From NCBI GenBank assembly GCA_017495105.1, contig JAFEIL010000499.1:1-46296 (forward strand): a stretch of DNA of 46,296 bases. The letters run 5' to 3'. This stretch comes from Emticicia sp. (GTDB lineage Bacteria > Bacteroidota > Bacteroidia > Cytophagales > Spirosomataceae). Positions 33,457 through 43,237 of the stretch are shown in pieces. The notes under the pieces were generated by a model, which saw nothing but the letters and a program-made list of their open reading frames with translations, had not been told where the DNA came from and did not search any database. Both the position numbers and the translations under genes were made by a program. Each line of letters opens with the position of its first letter. Within the stretch, counting starts at the first letter, position 1.

Positions 33457-33834
33457 CTACTTCATCCCAGCATTAGCCAAATCCTTATAGCCACCGCCTG
33501 TTAGGTTATAAATGTACTTAAAACCAGCTTGTTGCAAGATTGGTGCGGCTTTACTGCTTCGTCCTCCAACGGCACAGTAAATGAACACAGGCTTGTTTTT
33601 ATCTAATTTTTCGATTTGTTGCTTGAAAGCGGCATCATTGAAGTTGATACAATTTGAAGAGGCAATTTTGCCAGTTTCCCACTCTTGAGGTGTGCGTACA
33701 TCAAGTAGTTGGGCATTTTTTGTGGTTTTTGCCTTGGCAATAAATTCTTGTGGAGTAAGGTTTGTTGTTTGTGCCTTACATATGCTCAATGAGGCAACAA
33801 GAAAAAAGAGAATAAGATAAAACGAGTTTTTCAT
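33457..33834 (-). CDS. Exported rhodanese-like protein
   Basis: This 125-residue protein has a signal peptide (MKNSFYLILFFLVASLSICKA) and a single rhodanese domain: QLLDVRTPQEWETGKI, CINFNDAAF, and the active loop CAVGGRSSKAAPI with the catalytic Cys. It is a periplasmic sulfurtransferase or a redox-linked binding protein. The substrate is unknown. It converges on the trehalase gene; a palindromic repeat sits between them. Confidence 0.9.
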   Translation of the reverse strand: MKNSFYLILFFLVASLSICKAQTTNLTPQEFIAKAKTTKNAQLLDVRTPQEWETGKIASSNCINFNDAAFKQQIEKLDKNKPVFIYCAVGGRSSKAAPILQQAGFKYIYNLTGGGYKDLANAGMK

Positions 33835-33890
33835 AGTTAGAGATTAAGTTTATAATTTCAAAAGTATTGAAATATTCTATATTTCACAAA

Positions 33891-33923
33891 AAAACAGCAG
33901 AAACCATTGGCTTCTGCTGTTTT
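33891..33923 (-). terminator. Terminator of the OmpA/TSP3 gene
   Basis: AAAACAGCAGAA (33891-33902) pairs with TTCTGCTGTTTT (33912-33923) around a nine-base loop. It is 3' of the OmpA-like gene on the minus strand. Confidence 0.85.
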
Positions 33924-33953
33924 TCTATATCGAACAGTTTATTATTCTATATT

Positions 33954-35711
33954 TTATCTCAATTGGAATTGAACACGAGTATTAGATTTTTTACCATCTG
34001 GTGTAGTATAATCTGTACTTGGGTCTTCATCTCCTTGGCCTTCATAAGTCATACGGGCTTTGCTAATACATTTTTTCTTCAAGAAATAAGCGTAAATAGC
34101 ACAAGCACGAAGCTTAGCCGAACGAAGGTTTGTGGCTGAACTTGAACCATCATTGAATGCTGAGATGTGCAAGATACTATCTGGACATCTTTGCAATAAC
34201 GAACAAACTCTGTCAAGTTTTTTGTATGAAGCAGGCTTTAATTTGTTTGTTCCGCTATAGAATTCGATTCCTTGAGCTGCGAAAGTCAATTCATCCAGTT
34301 CTGATTGAGAAATCTCACAACCACTTGCAGTTTTATAACCTTTCGGTACTAATTGACCATTTACATATCCTTCTGGGCAACCATCGTTTGATGCTAAACC
34401 AGCTAAGTCTGGACATTTGTCTTGAGCATCAGCTACACCATCTTTATCACGGTCAGGGCAACCTTTTGCCGAAGCAACACCTTTAACTGTTGGACAAGCA
34501 TCGTCTTTATCAGCAATGCCGTCGCCGTCAGTGTCAGGGCAACCATTCAATGAAGCAGGACCAGCTTCGTTAGGACAAGCATCATCTTTATCAGCGATAC
34601 CATCACCATCCGAATCAGGGCAACCTTTCAGTGCTTTCACACCGGCTACATCTGGACAAGCATCGTCTTTGTCAGCAACTCCGTCTTTATCACGGTCAGG
34701 ACAGCCTTTCAATGCTACTGTACCAACTTGTGTTGGACATTCGTCATCTTTATCAGCGATACCGTCACCGTCAGTATCTGGGCACCCTTTCAAAGCCATT
34801 GGGCCAGCTTGCGTAGGACAAGCATCATCTTTGTCAGGAATACCATCACCGTCAGTGTCTGGGCAACCTTGGAATTTACGTAAACCTTTTTCAGTAAGGC
34901 AAGCATCACAACGGTCAACAACACCATCCTTATCACCATCTTTATCACCAAAACGATATGAACCGAGTAAATTGGCTACTAAATAACCATCGTTATATGC
35001 TTTTCCTTTTGGCTCGAAAGCCGTACCAGTTCCGAGAGCAGTTGTCGAAATTTTTGTTCCATCTAAATAATCAGAGAAAGCATAACGATAACCAACTTCT
35101 GCTCCAATAGTAAATCTTTCGGCAGCATTGTATTTCAAACCAACACCAAAAGGAAGGATTAAGGCAGCTTTTTTCAAGTTTGCTTGGTCTTGGTCGAACA
35201 AACGTGCTACCACATATTTTCGGGGATCATCATCCTGTAATGCTCCGTTTTGTGCAACAACTGTTGGGTTTGTGAACGCAGCTCCTATACCACCGAAGAG
35301 GTAAGGAGAAAGGGTTTTGCGGAAAGTTCCGTCACAAGTATATTTTCTTTCTTTTAAAGGATAAAATTCACCCAATAAAGATAATTCAGTTAATGGTGAT
35401 TTAAATTTCAAACGACGATAGTCCCATCGGCCGTCTGGCTGGTCAAGGTCATTTCCTGCTAATCGTCCTAAAAATAATTGGGCACGTAATGCAAAATAGT
35501 CGTTAATATGACGACGAACAAAAGCACCAATCATAATGCTGTTTGCAGAAGCATACGGTCTACTACAGTGCATATCACCAAAATACTGATTGACACCAAG
35601 CGGAATACCCACTTCCCACTTGTAAGGTTTACACACCTTACAAGAATCTTGTGCCTGAGTTGATAGCGATAATGTTAATAACGCTACAAAAAGGAATGTT
35701 ACCTTCTTCAT
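33954..35711 (-). CDS. OmpA-family outer-membrane protein with thrombospondin type 3 repeats
   Basis: The 585-residue protein has a signal peptide (MKKVTFLFVALLTLSLSTQA). Three parts follow. The first ~230 residues form a beta-barrel-like domain (FALRAQLFLGRLAG, VGYRYAFSDYL). Then come about eight thrombospondin type 3 repeats of the form GCPDTDGDGIADKDDACP, which bind calcium. The end is an OmpA-like peptidoglycan-binding domain (IEFYSGTNKLKPASYKKLDR, NLRSAKLRACAIYAYF). It anchors the outer membrane to the cell wall. The repeats make the gene prone to recombination. Confidence 0.93.
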   Translation of the reverse strand: MKKVTFLFVALLTLSLSTQAQDSCKVCKPYKWEVGIPLGVNQYFGDMHCSRPYASANSIMIGAFVRRHINDYFALRAQLFLGRLAGNDLDQPDGRWDYRRLKFKSPLTELSLLGEFYPLKERKYTCDGTFRKTLSPYLFGGIGAAFTNPTVVAQNGALQDDDPRKYVVARLFDQDQANLKKAALILPFGVGLKYNAAERFTIGAEVGYRYAFSDYLDGTKISTTALGTGTAFEPKGKAYNDGYLVANLLGSYRFGDKDGDKDGVVDRCDACLTEKGLRKFQGCPDTDGDGIPDKDDACPTQAGPMALKGCPDTDGDGIADKDDECPTQVGTVALKGCPDRDKDGVADKDDACPDVAGVKALKGCPDSDGDGIADKDDACPNEAGPASLNGCPDTDGDGIADKDDACPTVKGVASAKGCPDRDKDGVADAQDKCPDLAGLASNDGCPEGYVNGQLVPKGYKTASGCEISQSELDELTFAAQGIEFYSGTNKLKPASYKKLDRVCSLLQRCPDSILHISAFNDGSSSATNLRSAKLRACAIYAYFLKKKCISKARMTYEGQGDEDPSTDYTTPDGKKSNTRVQFQLR

Positions 35712-35875
35712 GTTGGGGAAATTTTATTGTTTTCTTCTAAGAAATAATATTGAAATTGGACTAATAGACAGATTTTAAGTCACAATTTAAACGTAATATT
35801 TAGCAAAGAAAAAAAAAATTGTTAGAAATTTCTAAAAAAAACTATATTATTTTGCCAAAAATGATTAATCGGCCA

Positions 35876-37969
35876 TTAATGTCTTTTAAAAATTCCAGCT
35901 AAATCAATAATGAATGCATATTCCATTGCTACTTCTTTTAGCGAGGCAAATCTGCCCGATGCTCCGCCGTGTCCAGCCTCCATATTTGTGTGCATCAATA
36001 ATAGATTATTATCGGTTTTTAAGGAACGAAGTTTGGCTACCCATTTGGCAGGCTCAAAATATTGAACTTGTGAATCGTGGAGTCCTGTGGTTACGAGTAA
36101 GTTGGGATAATTCTTAGGCTCAACGTTATCATAAGGAGAATAGGAGAGCATATATTCATAAAAATCTTTGTTTTTTGGGTTGCCCCACTCTTCAAATTCT
36201 CCAGTGGTGAGCGGAATAGTTTCATCGAGCATCGTTGTCACGACATCTACAAAAGGCACAGCCGCCACCACACCATAATACAAATCTGGTCGAAGATTGA
36301 TGATTGCTCCCATCAGAAGGCCACCAGCACTTCCTCCGAGTGCAAAAAGTTTTTCGGGGCTACAATATTTGTTTTTGATAAGAAAATCTGAACAATCGAT
36401 AAAATCATAGAAAGTATTCATTTTCTTGAACATTTTTCCGTTTTCGTACCATTCACGACCCATTTCTTGTCCTCCTCTGATATGAGCAATTGCGTATACA
36501 AAACCACGGTCGAGCAAACTTAGGCGGCTTGAACCAAAGGTTGCATCGGTTGAGTAGCCGTAAGAGCCATAAGAATATTGTAATAGTGGTGCTGTGCCAT
36601 CAAGTTTGGTATCTTTTTGATAAACTATTGAAACTGGTACTTTTGCTCCGTCACGCACAGTCACAAAAACCCTTTCTGAAACATAGTTTTCTTTATTAAA
36701 TCCGCCCAAAACTATTTGTTGTTTCTTTAATTCTTTGGTTTGGGCGTTCATGTCATAATCAAATGTCGAGTTTGGTGTAGTTAATGAAGTATAGCTGTAA
36801 CGAAGAATATTGGTATAAAAACCTGGGTTTGAGCCAATGTTTGCATCGTAAGTGGGTTCGCCAAAATTAAGGTAATGCTCCAATTTTGTAGCATGATTAA
36901 TGATACGGATTTGGCTAAGACCTTGGTTTTTCTCTTGAACTACCAAATGATTTTTGAAAACCTCAATTTCTTCTAAATAAACCTCTGGTCGATGCTCAAT
37001 GACGGTTTGCCACTTCGATTTATCGTTGCTTTCATGCTCATTTACCTCCATTAATTTAAAGTTAAAAGCATTGTCGTTATTGGTTTTTACGTAAAATTTG
37101 TTGTCGAAATGCTCAATCTCGTATTCGTGTCCTCGCTCACGAGGGAGAAACGTTTTGAATTTACCAGTTAGATTATCAGCTTCCAAAAGTTGATATTCTG
37201 ACGCAATTCCATTGTGGTCGCTAGCGATAGCAATATATTTCTTCGATTTCATTCGATAGAGACCCATGTAATATTGGTTATCTTTTTCTTCATAAACCAA
37301 AACATCGGTTTTTACGTCAGTTCCCAAGATGTGTCGCCAAACTTGATAGCCCAAAAGCGTCTTTTGGTCACGTAAAATGTAGAAAAAGGTCTTACTATCA
37401 GTTGCCCAAGCGTAGCTTCCACCTTCTGTATTTTTAATTTGGTCTTTATAAATTTCGCCAGTTTTCAGATTTTTAAATCGAACTGTATAGTTTCTACGGC
37501 TGATTGTATCTACACCGTAAGCAATGATTTCGTCGTTATCTGTAATTTCGTAGCCACCAATACTGAAATACTTTTTGCCTTTACCAATTTCATTGCCATC
37601 GAGTAGAATTTCTTCATCAGTTTTAAGACTTTCTTTTTTTCGACAATATATCGGGTATTCGCCACCCTCAACATATTTTACATAATAAAAGTATTCACCA
37701 TCCTTTACAGGAACCGACTCATCTTGCTCCTTGATTCGGCTCTTCATTTCCTCAAAAAGTTTTTCTTGTAAAGGCTTTATTGGCGACATGATTTTATCTA
37801 AATATTCATTTTCTTCATTCAGATAAGCAATTACATCGGGGTTTTCGGGGTCGTTGAGCCAATAATAATTATCAATACGATTATGGTTGTGAATGACTAT
37901 CTCTTTTGGTTTTATTTGAACAGTAGGAGCTATTAGTCCAATGTTTGTCATGCTTGAATGGTTACTCAT
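35876..37969 (-). CDS. ptrB: Oligopeptidase B (S9 prolyl oligopeptidase family)
   Basis: Oligopeptidase B cuts short peptides after Arg or Lys. The 697-residue protein has the N-terminal propeller with DNYYWLNDPENPDVIAYL, and the catalytic serine in ALGGSAGGLLMG. The Asp is in VTTGLHDSQVQYFEPAKW and the His in EAGHGGASGRF. The length is that of the family. No signal peptide, so it is cytoplasmic or periplasm-associated. A second ATG lies six codons after the chosen start. Confidence 0.95.
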   Translation of the reverse strand: MSNHSSMTNIGLIAPTVQIKPKEIVIHNHNRIDNYYWLNDPENPDVIAYLNEENEYLDKIMSPIKPLQEKLFEEMKSRIKEQDESVPVKDGEYFYYVKYVEGGEYPIYCRKKESLKTDEEILLDGNEIGKGKKYFSIGGYEITDNDEIIAYGVDTISRRNYTVRFKNLKTGEIYKDQIKNTEGGSYAWATDSKTFFYILRDQKTLLGYQVWRHILGTDVKTDVLVYEEKDNQYYMGLYRMKSKKYIAIASDHNGIASEYQLLEADNLTGKFKTFLPRERGHEYEIEHFDNKFYVKTNNDNAFNFKLMEVNEHESNDKSKWQTVIEHRPEVYLEEIEVFKNHLVVQEKNQGLSQIRIINHATKLEHYLNFGEPTYDANIGSNPGFYTNILRYSYTSLTTPNSTFDYDMNAQTKELKKQQIVLGGFNKENYVSERVFVTVRDGAKVPVSIVYQKDTKLDGTAPLLQYSYGSYGYSTDATFGSSRLSLLDRGFVYAIAHIRGGQEMGREWYENGKMFKKMNTFYDFIDCSDFLIKNKYCSPEKLFALGGSAGGLLMGAIINLRPDLYYGVVAAVPFVDVVTTMLDETIPLTTGEFEEWGNPKNKDFYEYMLSYSPYDNVEPKNYPNLLVTTGLHDSQVQYFEPAKWVAKLRSLKTDNNLLLMHTNMEAGHGGASGRFASLKEVAMEYAFIIDLAGIFKRH

Positions 37970-38378
37970 ATTTGTGAGAAATATATTATCGAATATTGAT
38001 ATTTGTGAAACACTATTTTACAGAAACACAACAAAAGTAAGGGATATCTTTTATCGTTTGGTTAAAAAAATCTTAACATATAAAGATATTGCAGTAAATT
38101 TTTAGAACTGCAACGAGGACTATTCTGATGATGTAGACGTTCACAGATTATCTGCGAAAATCTATACTAAATTTTTTTATCAGTTTCATATGTTTTCCAT
38201 TGTATAACATGCGATAAAACGTTTATAATTCTGAAAAATATGCTGAGAAAAAATATTGATTGAAGGAAAAATAAAGACATTTTATAGAAAAATAAAAAAA
38301 ATAACGATTTTTACAATTAATATTACGCACAGAAAACAAAATTATCATCTATACAAATTATAACCATCTATAAATCTA
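37970..38378. other. Gene-free AT-rich gap between divergent peptidase genes
   Basis: These 409 bases separate ptrB (minus) and the M28 peptidase gene (plus). No reading frame, RNA or strong promoter box was recognised. It must hold both promoters. Confidence 0.5.
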
Positions 38379-39860
38379 ATGAAAAAACAGAGTTTTGTTA
38401 TTATAATTTTAGTAATCATTGCTGCTCTTTCTTCTTTCAAAATAAAGAGAGATAGTCTTGAAGACGTTTTTGTTAAAATCAATCAGGATGTGCTTTATCG
38501 TGGTCGTTCGTACGAAACGCTCGGTGAAGCAACATCAACAATTGGTCATCGACTCACAGGAAGCACTAATGGCAAAAAAGCTGAAGAATATACCTATAAA
38601 CTATTTAAAGAATATGGTTTTGTAGATGTAAAGTATCTGCCTTTTGAGGTTGAATCTTGGGCGAGAGATACTGTAAGTTTGGCAATCGTACCAAAGGGAA
38701 GCGATAATTTTCGTGATGTGGAGGTTGTAGCTTTGGCACATTCGCCAGTTTCTTCGCATTTACAAGGGTCAATTGTTGATTGTGGCGATGGAATTGAGTC
38801 TGATTTTGAAAAAGTAAAAGCTGATATAAAAGGTAAAATTGCTTTGTTCAACATCAATATTCAATCGCCCGAAAACAAAGGAAAGAAGAACTTGCACCGC
38901 TCTGAAAAAACGGCTTTGGCTATCAAATATGGTGCTTCAGGTGTAATTATTGCCAATGCAGTTGATGGGGGAGTGCTTTTGACAGGAACGGCTTCGGTAA
39001 CGGGCGAGTTGATTCCGATTCCAGCAGTTTGTATTTCGGTTGAAAGTGGTAAGGCGATTCGTAAGTGGATAAAAGACGAACCAAATCTTTTGGCAGTAAT
39101 TGATATGCGGAATTTCAGCCGACCAATAAGAGCAAGAAACGTAATTGCAACTCTTCCAGGTAGTTCAAAAAAATACAAAAAGGAAAAAATAATCATCGGT
39201 GGTCACTTAGATTCTTGGGATTTAGCCACTGGTGCAATGGATAATGGTATTGGTTCGTTCACGATTTTAGATATTGCGAGAGTTTTTCAATCGTTAAACC
39301 TTCGTCCAAAACGTACCATCGAATTTGTGATGTTTATGGGTGAAGAGCAAGGCTTGCTCGGCTCGAAAGCCATGGTAAAAAAATATAAAGAAGAAGGCAA
39401 AATCGACCAAGTTCAGCTAATGGTAAACCTCGATATGGTCAATAATGCCAAAGGATTCAATGCGATGGGTCGCCCTGAATTACGTAAGTTTTTTGATGAA
39501 ATCGGAAAAAAAATCAAAGAAGTTGACTCAACTTTTACAAACGTAAATCAAAACTCTGCTGGTTTACACTCTGACCATCAGCCATTTATGATTGAAGGCG
39601 TGCCAGTTTGTTCACCATCAGGAAGTTTTCCTGTAAAAGCCTATAATTGCTACCACGCAAACTGCGACCGATTCGATTTGATTGATAAAAAACAAATCGG
39701 CAACAACGTTCGTTTTACGGCGATGATGCTTTATGCCTTGGCCGAGGCTGAGACTTTACCAGTGAAAAAAATGAACGACCAAGAAACCAAAGAGTTTTTG
39801 ATTAAACAAAACCTCAAAAACGAATTGATTATTGGCAAAGATTGGCGTTGGGAACAATGA
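38379..39860 (+). CDS. Exported M28-family metallopeptidase
   Basis: The 493-residue protein starts with an uncleaved or poor signal (MKKQSFVIIILVIIAALSSF). The zinc ligands are seen in order: GGHLDSWDLATGAMDNG (His and Asp), MGEEQGLLGS (Glu pair), VNLDMVNNAKG (Asp) and LHSDHQPF (His). A PA-type insertion lies before them (GKIALFNINIQSPENKGK). It is probably a di-zinc aminopeptidase or dipeptidase acting outside the cytoplasm. A 21-bp perfect inverted repeat follows the stop. Confidence 0.95.
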   Translation: MKKQSFVIIILVIIAALSSFKIKRDSLEDVFVKINQDVLYRGRSYETLGEATSTIGHRLTGSTNGKKAEEYTYKLFKEYGFVDVKYLPFEVESWARDTVSLAIVPKGSDNFRDVEVVALAHSPVSSHLQGSIVDCGDGIESDFEKVKADIKGKIALFNINIQSPENKGKKNLHRSEKTALAIKYGASGVIIANAVDGGVLLTGTASVTGELIPIPAVCISVESGKAIRKWIKDEPNLLAVIDMRNFSRPIRARNVIATLPGSSKKYKKEKIIIGGHLDSWDLATGAMDNGIGSFTILDIARVFQSLNLRPKRTIEFVMFMGEEQGLLGSKAMVKKYKEEGKIDQVQLMVNLDMVNNAKGFNAMGRPELRKFFDEIGKKIKEVDSTFTNVNQNSAGLHSDHQPFMIEGVPVCSPSGSFPVKAYNCYHANCDRFDLIDKKQIGNNVRFTAMMLYALAEAETLPVKKMNDQETKEFLIKQNLKNELIIGKDWRWEQ

Positions 39861-39870
39861 TTTTGCCACT

Positions 39871-39927
39871 AAGGAATTAAGAGACACTAAGCTACTTTTC
39901 ATAGAACTTAGTGTCTCTTAATTCCTT
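39871..39927 (+). repeat. 21-bp perfect inverted repeat after the M28 gene
   Basis: AAGGAATTAAGAGACACTAA plus G (39871-39891) is the exact reverse complement of 39907-39927, with a 15-base loop. There is no T-run, so it is more likely a dispersed repeat than a terminator; the motif style resembles the TTACCAC palindromes. Confidence 0.8.
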
Positions 39928-39976
39928 ATCAGACTGCTGAAGCGGTAATTATTTTTAATATTAATTTTACAAACTT

Positions 39977-41518
39977 ATGCTGTCAAAAACCTTCGGGGCT
40001 GCTGTTTATGGGGTCGATGCAACTTTAATTACTGTTGAAGTAAGTGTTGTGCAAGGAACAGGAATGGCAATAGTTGGTTTGCCCGATGGAGCGGTTAAAG
40101 AAAGCCAACAAAGAGTTGATGCCGCCCTAAAAAATTGCAATTATCAGATTTCTCGTCAAAAAACTGTTATTAACCTCGCTCCTGCAGATATTCGTAAAGA
40201 AGGCTCAGCCTACGATTTGCCAATGGCTTTGGGACTTTTGGCTGTTTCTGGACAAATCAGAACGGTTAAAAGTTTAGAAGAATATGTTATTTTAGGCGAA
40301 TTGGCTTTAGATGGCACACTTCGACCAATCAAAGGTGTTTTACCAATTGCCATCGAAGCTCGCCGAAATAAACTCAAAGGTTTTATTCTTCCCGCTGAAA
40401 ATGCAATGGAAGCTTCGATTGTCAATTCCTTAGATATTATTCCAGTAAATACACTTACGGAAGCCATTGAGTTTCTGACAGGTACGAAAGAAATAGAACC
40501 ATTAGTTACTGATACGAGAGATATTTTCTTTAACTCGGTTGGTGAATATGATGCCGATTTCTCGCATGTACAGGGGCAAGAAAACATAAAGCGAGCCATG
40601 GAAATTGCTGCTGCTGGTGGACATAACGTAATTATGATTGGTCCCCCAGGAGCAGGAAAAACGATGTTAGCTAAACGGTTGCCGTCTATTTTGCCGCCAC
40701 TCACACTTCACGAGGCTCTTGAAACAACAAAAATACATTCAGTTGCAGGAAAATTGGGCGTAAAAGCTTCGCTTGTTGCTCGCCGACCATTTCGTTCGCC
40801 GCACCACACAATTTCTGATGCCGCTTTGGTTGGTGGAGGAAGTTTTCCACAACCTGGAGAAATATCGTTAGCACATAATGGTGTTTTATTTTTAGACGAA
40901 TTACCAGAATTTAAACGGACAGTTCTGGAAGTAATGCGTCAGCCACTCGAAGAGCGAAAAGTAGTTATTTCTCGTACCAAACAAGCTGTTGAATTTCCTT
41001 CAAATTTTATGTTGGTAGCGAGTATGAACCCTTGTCCGTGTGGATATTATAATCATCCTGAAAAAGAATGTTCTTGTCCCCCAGGCACGGTTGGAAAATA
41101 TCTCAATAAAATTTCAGGGCCACTTTTAGATAGAATTGATTTGCATGTGGAAGTTACACCAGTAAGTTTCGACCAAATTGCTTCTACTCGAAAAAATGAA
41201 TCTTCTGCCGAAATAAGAGAACGAGTAATCAAAGCACGAGAAATTCAGACGAAACGTTTTGAAAACCATTCAGATATACACTCAAACGCCATGATGCCTC
41301 CTGAAATGGTAAAAGAAATCTGTGATATTGGCGAAGCAGGAAAATCACTACTAAAAAAAGCAATGGAACGCCTCGGACTTTCGGCACGTGCTTATGACCG
41401 TATTTTGAAAGTAAGTCGCACAATTGCCGATTTGGCAGGAACTGAGGAAATTAGAATCGAGCATTTAGCCGAAGCAATTCAGTACCGTAGTTTGGATAGA
41501 GAAAATTGGGCGGGGTAA
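39977..41518 (+). CDS. comM: YifB/ComM family AAA+ Mg-chelatase-like ATPase
   Basis: The 513-residue protein has the N-terminal YifB domain (MLSKTFGAAVYGVDATLITV) and the AAA+ ATPase with Walker A GPPGAGKTMLAKRLP, Walker B VLFLDELPEF and the arginine-finger region in RQPLEERKVVISR. A Cys-rich insert CPCGYYNHPEKECSC probably binds zinc, as in the family. ComM helps branch migration during natural transformation; many bacteria carry it without known competence. Confidence 0.95.
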   Translation: MLSKTFGAAVYGVDATLITVEVSVVQGTGMAIVGLPDGAVKESQQRVDAALKNCNYQISRQKTVINLAPADIRKEGSAYDLPMALGLLAVSGQIRTVKSLEEYVILGELALDGTLRPIKGVLPIAIEARRNKLKGFILPAENAMEASIVNSLDIIPVNTLTEAIEFLTGTKEIEPLVTDTRDIFFNSVGEYDADFSHVQGQENIKRAMEIAAAGGHNVIMIGPPGAGKTMLAKRLPSILPPLTLHEALETTKIHSVAGKLGVKASLVARRPFRSPHHTISDAALVGGGSFPQPGEISLAHNGVLFLDELPEFKRTVLEVMRQPLEERKVVISRTKQAVEFPSNFMLVASMNPCPCGYYNHPEKECSCPPGTVGKYLNKISGPLLDRIDLHVEVTPVSFDQIASTRKNESSAEIRERVIKAREIQTKRFENHSDIHSNAMMPPEMVKEICDIGEAGKSLLKKAMERLGLSARAYDRILKVSRTIADLAGTEEIRIEHLAEAIQYRSLDRENWAG

Positions 41519-41654
41519 GAATAGTTTCATTTTTGGCCTAAATCTTGCTTTTTCACTAACTAAGAAACTAAAAACTTGTTTCTGTTCGTTATACATCAAT
41601 TATTAACCTTTCACACCAACGCCTTTTGGGCAGTCGGAAAAAACTATTACTAAA

Positions 41655-42095
41655 ATGAAGAAAACCGTTTTCGTTGCTCTCATTGGCTTATTTTTCAGCG
41701 TAGTAAGTTATGCTCAAAATAACAAAAGTGCCACAGGCATAAAATTTACAGAAGCATCTTGGAAAAAAATTGTTGAAAAAGCCAAAGCTGAAAAAAAACT
41801 TATATTTATGGATGCCTACACAACTTGGTGCGGGCCTTGTAAAATGCTTAAAGCAAGGGTTTTTCCAGATAAAAATTTAGGAGAATTCTTCAACCAAAAC
41901 TTTGTAAACGCTGCCATTGATATGGAAACAGACGAAGGCGTTAAACTTTCAAGCATATATGAAGTACAAGGCTACCCATCATTATTTTTCATCGACCCAA
42001 ATACTGGTAAAGTTGTAAAAATGTTTTTGGGTTATACCGAAATCGACCAATTGTTAGCTGCTGGGAAAAAATTAGTGGCGAAGAAAAAGGTATAA
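41655..42095 (+). CDS. Exported thioredoxin-like protein
   Basis: The 146-residue protein has a signal peptide (MKKTVFVALIGLFFSVVSYA) and a thioredoxin fold with WCGPCKML (CGPC) and the cis-Pro region QGYPSLFFID. The layout fits periplasmic thioredoxin_7-type disulfide reductases. A terminator follows. Confidence 0.92.
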   Translation: MKKTVFVALIGLFFSVVSYAQNNKSATGIKFTEASWKKIVEKAKAEKKLIFMDAYTTWCGPCKMLKARVFPDKNLGEFFNQNFVNAAIDMETDEGVKLSSIYEVQGYPSLFFIDPNTGKVVKMFLGYTEIDQLLAAGKKLVAKKKV

Positions 42096-42120
42096 TTTCT
42101 TAAATACCTTAATATTAAAG

Positions 42121-42154
42121 AAAAAGAGAAGGCATTATATGTTTTCTCTTTTTT
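42121..42154 (+). terminator. Terminator after the thioredoxin-like gene
   Basis: AAAAAGAGAA (42121-42130) pairs with TTCTCTTTTT (42144-42153) around a 13-base loop, ending in a T-run. Confidence 0.7.
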
Positions 42155-42233
42155 GTTGGAAGCAATTTGCCAAAAACCTTTTCCTTTTAAAATACGTTTA
42201 AATTCTATTAAACATTTAATCTTTAATACTCAA

Positions 42234-43079
42234 ATGAAAAAACTAATTTTCACCCTTGCCTTAGCAAGTATTTCAGCGTTTAGCTTCTCACAAAGTTGTT
42301 GCGAATTAGTTTTTGCAAGCAATGATGGTAATATGGGCGTTTTTGCTTCGGATAAAGCATTTATTGCTTCTCATTTAGCCCCAATTGTTTATAAACATAC
42401 AAGTGAAGTTGGTGGTAAAATGACCGAATTTGCAACGCCAGACGGCAAAAAAGCCAATGCATACTTCGTAAAAGCTAAGAAAAAATCAGACAAATGGCTT
42501 TTTGTTTATCAAGAATGGTGGGGATTAAATGACCATATAAAACGCCAAGCTGATATTTTTTATAATGATTTAGGTGGAAACGTAAACGTTTTAGCCCTTG
42601 ATATGTATGATGGAAAAGTAGCAACCGATGCAAGTGAAGCAGGAAAATACATGCAAAGTGTAGTTGAGGCTCGTCTCGAAAACATCGTACAAGGTGGTTT
42701 ACAGTTTGCTGGTAAAAAGGCTAAAGTTGCTAATGTAGGTTGGTGTTTTGGTGGTAGCTGGTCATTGAAATCGGCTATCATTGGTGGAAAACAAACTGTT
42801 GGCTCAGTAATGTACTACGGAATGCCAGTAAAAGATGTAGAAAAACTAAAAACATTGAACACCGATGTACTTGGTCTTTTCGCAACCGAAAAATGGATTT
42901 CAAAATCAGTAATCGAAGAATTTGCAGCCAACATGAATACGGCTGGAAAATCACTCAACTACAAAATCTTTGAAGCCGAACACGCATTTGCTAATCCAAG
43001 TAATCCAAAATACGATGAAGCAAAAGCCAAAGAAGCCTATGGAATGGCTATCGAATATTTGAAAAAGAAACTTTTGTAA
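42234..43079 (+). CDS. Exported dienelactone hydrolase-family protein
   Basis: The 281-residue protein starts at the ATG at 42234 (MKKLIFTLALASISAFSFSQ), which opens a signal peptide. The alpha/beta hydrolase shows Glu in VYQEWWGLND, the nucleophile in VGWCFGGSWS (G-x-C-x-G-G, Cys) and the late His in EAEHAFANPSNPKY, as in dienelactone hydrolase. The family Asp (expected near FATEKWISKS) is not obvious, so the triad needs checking. It could hydrolyse small lactones or esters in the periplasm. Confidence 0.85.
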   Translation: MKKLIFTLALASISAFSFSQSCCELVFASNDGNMGVFASDKAFIASHLAPIVYKHTSEVGGKMTEFATPDGKKANAYFVKAKKKSDKWLFVYQEWWGLNDHIKRQADIFYNDLGGNVNVLALDMYDGKVATDASEAGKYMQSVVEARLENIVQGGLQFAGKKAKVANVGWCFGGSWSLKSAIIGGKQTVGSVMYYGMPVKDVEKLKTLNTDVLGLFATEKWISKSVIEEFAANMNTAGKSLNYKIFEAEHAFANPSNPKYDEAKAKEAYGMAIEYLKKKLL

Positions 43080-43109
43080 AAGTTGTTGAGCGAACCTTTA
43101 GTTCGCTGT

Positions 43110-43176
43110 AAAAAAATGAGTTGTAACTCAATTTTCGCTTTCAAAAGCAAAAAATTGAGCACAACTCATTTTTTTT
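43110..43176 (+). terminator. Long hairpin terminator after the hydrolase gene
   Basis: AAAAAATGAGTTGT pairs with ACAACTCATTTTTT (43161-43174), and the inner CTCAATTTT with AAAATTGAG extends the stem. A smaller hairpin AGCGAAC-GTTCGCT sits at 43089-43107. Confidence 0.85.
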
Positions 43177-43237
43177 ATCAGCATATTTCTATAAATTCAC
43201 TTTCCTAAACTCATCCAAACTAAAACCTCCCTAAACC

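Noticed and set aside
34380-34930. Regular direct repeats of about 70 bases that could look like a CRISPR or satellite array
   Set aside because: They are in frame and encode thrombospondin type 3 repeats with codon-level divergence. The spacing is not of the CRISPR kind.
34516-34986. A 156-codon open frame on the plus strand opposite the OmpA/TSP3 gene
   Set aside because: It is the antisense of the repeated GCPDTDGDG codons. The repeats keep all frames open; there is no independent start context.
40210-40704. A 164-codon frame antisense to comM
   Set aside because: It is a mirror of a strongly supported AAA+ gene; its composition (many Ser, Pro) is that of an antisense frame.
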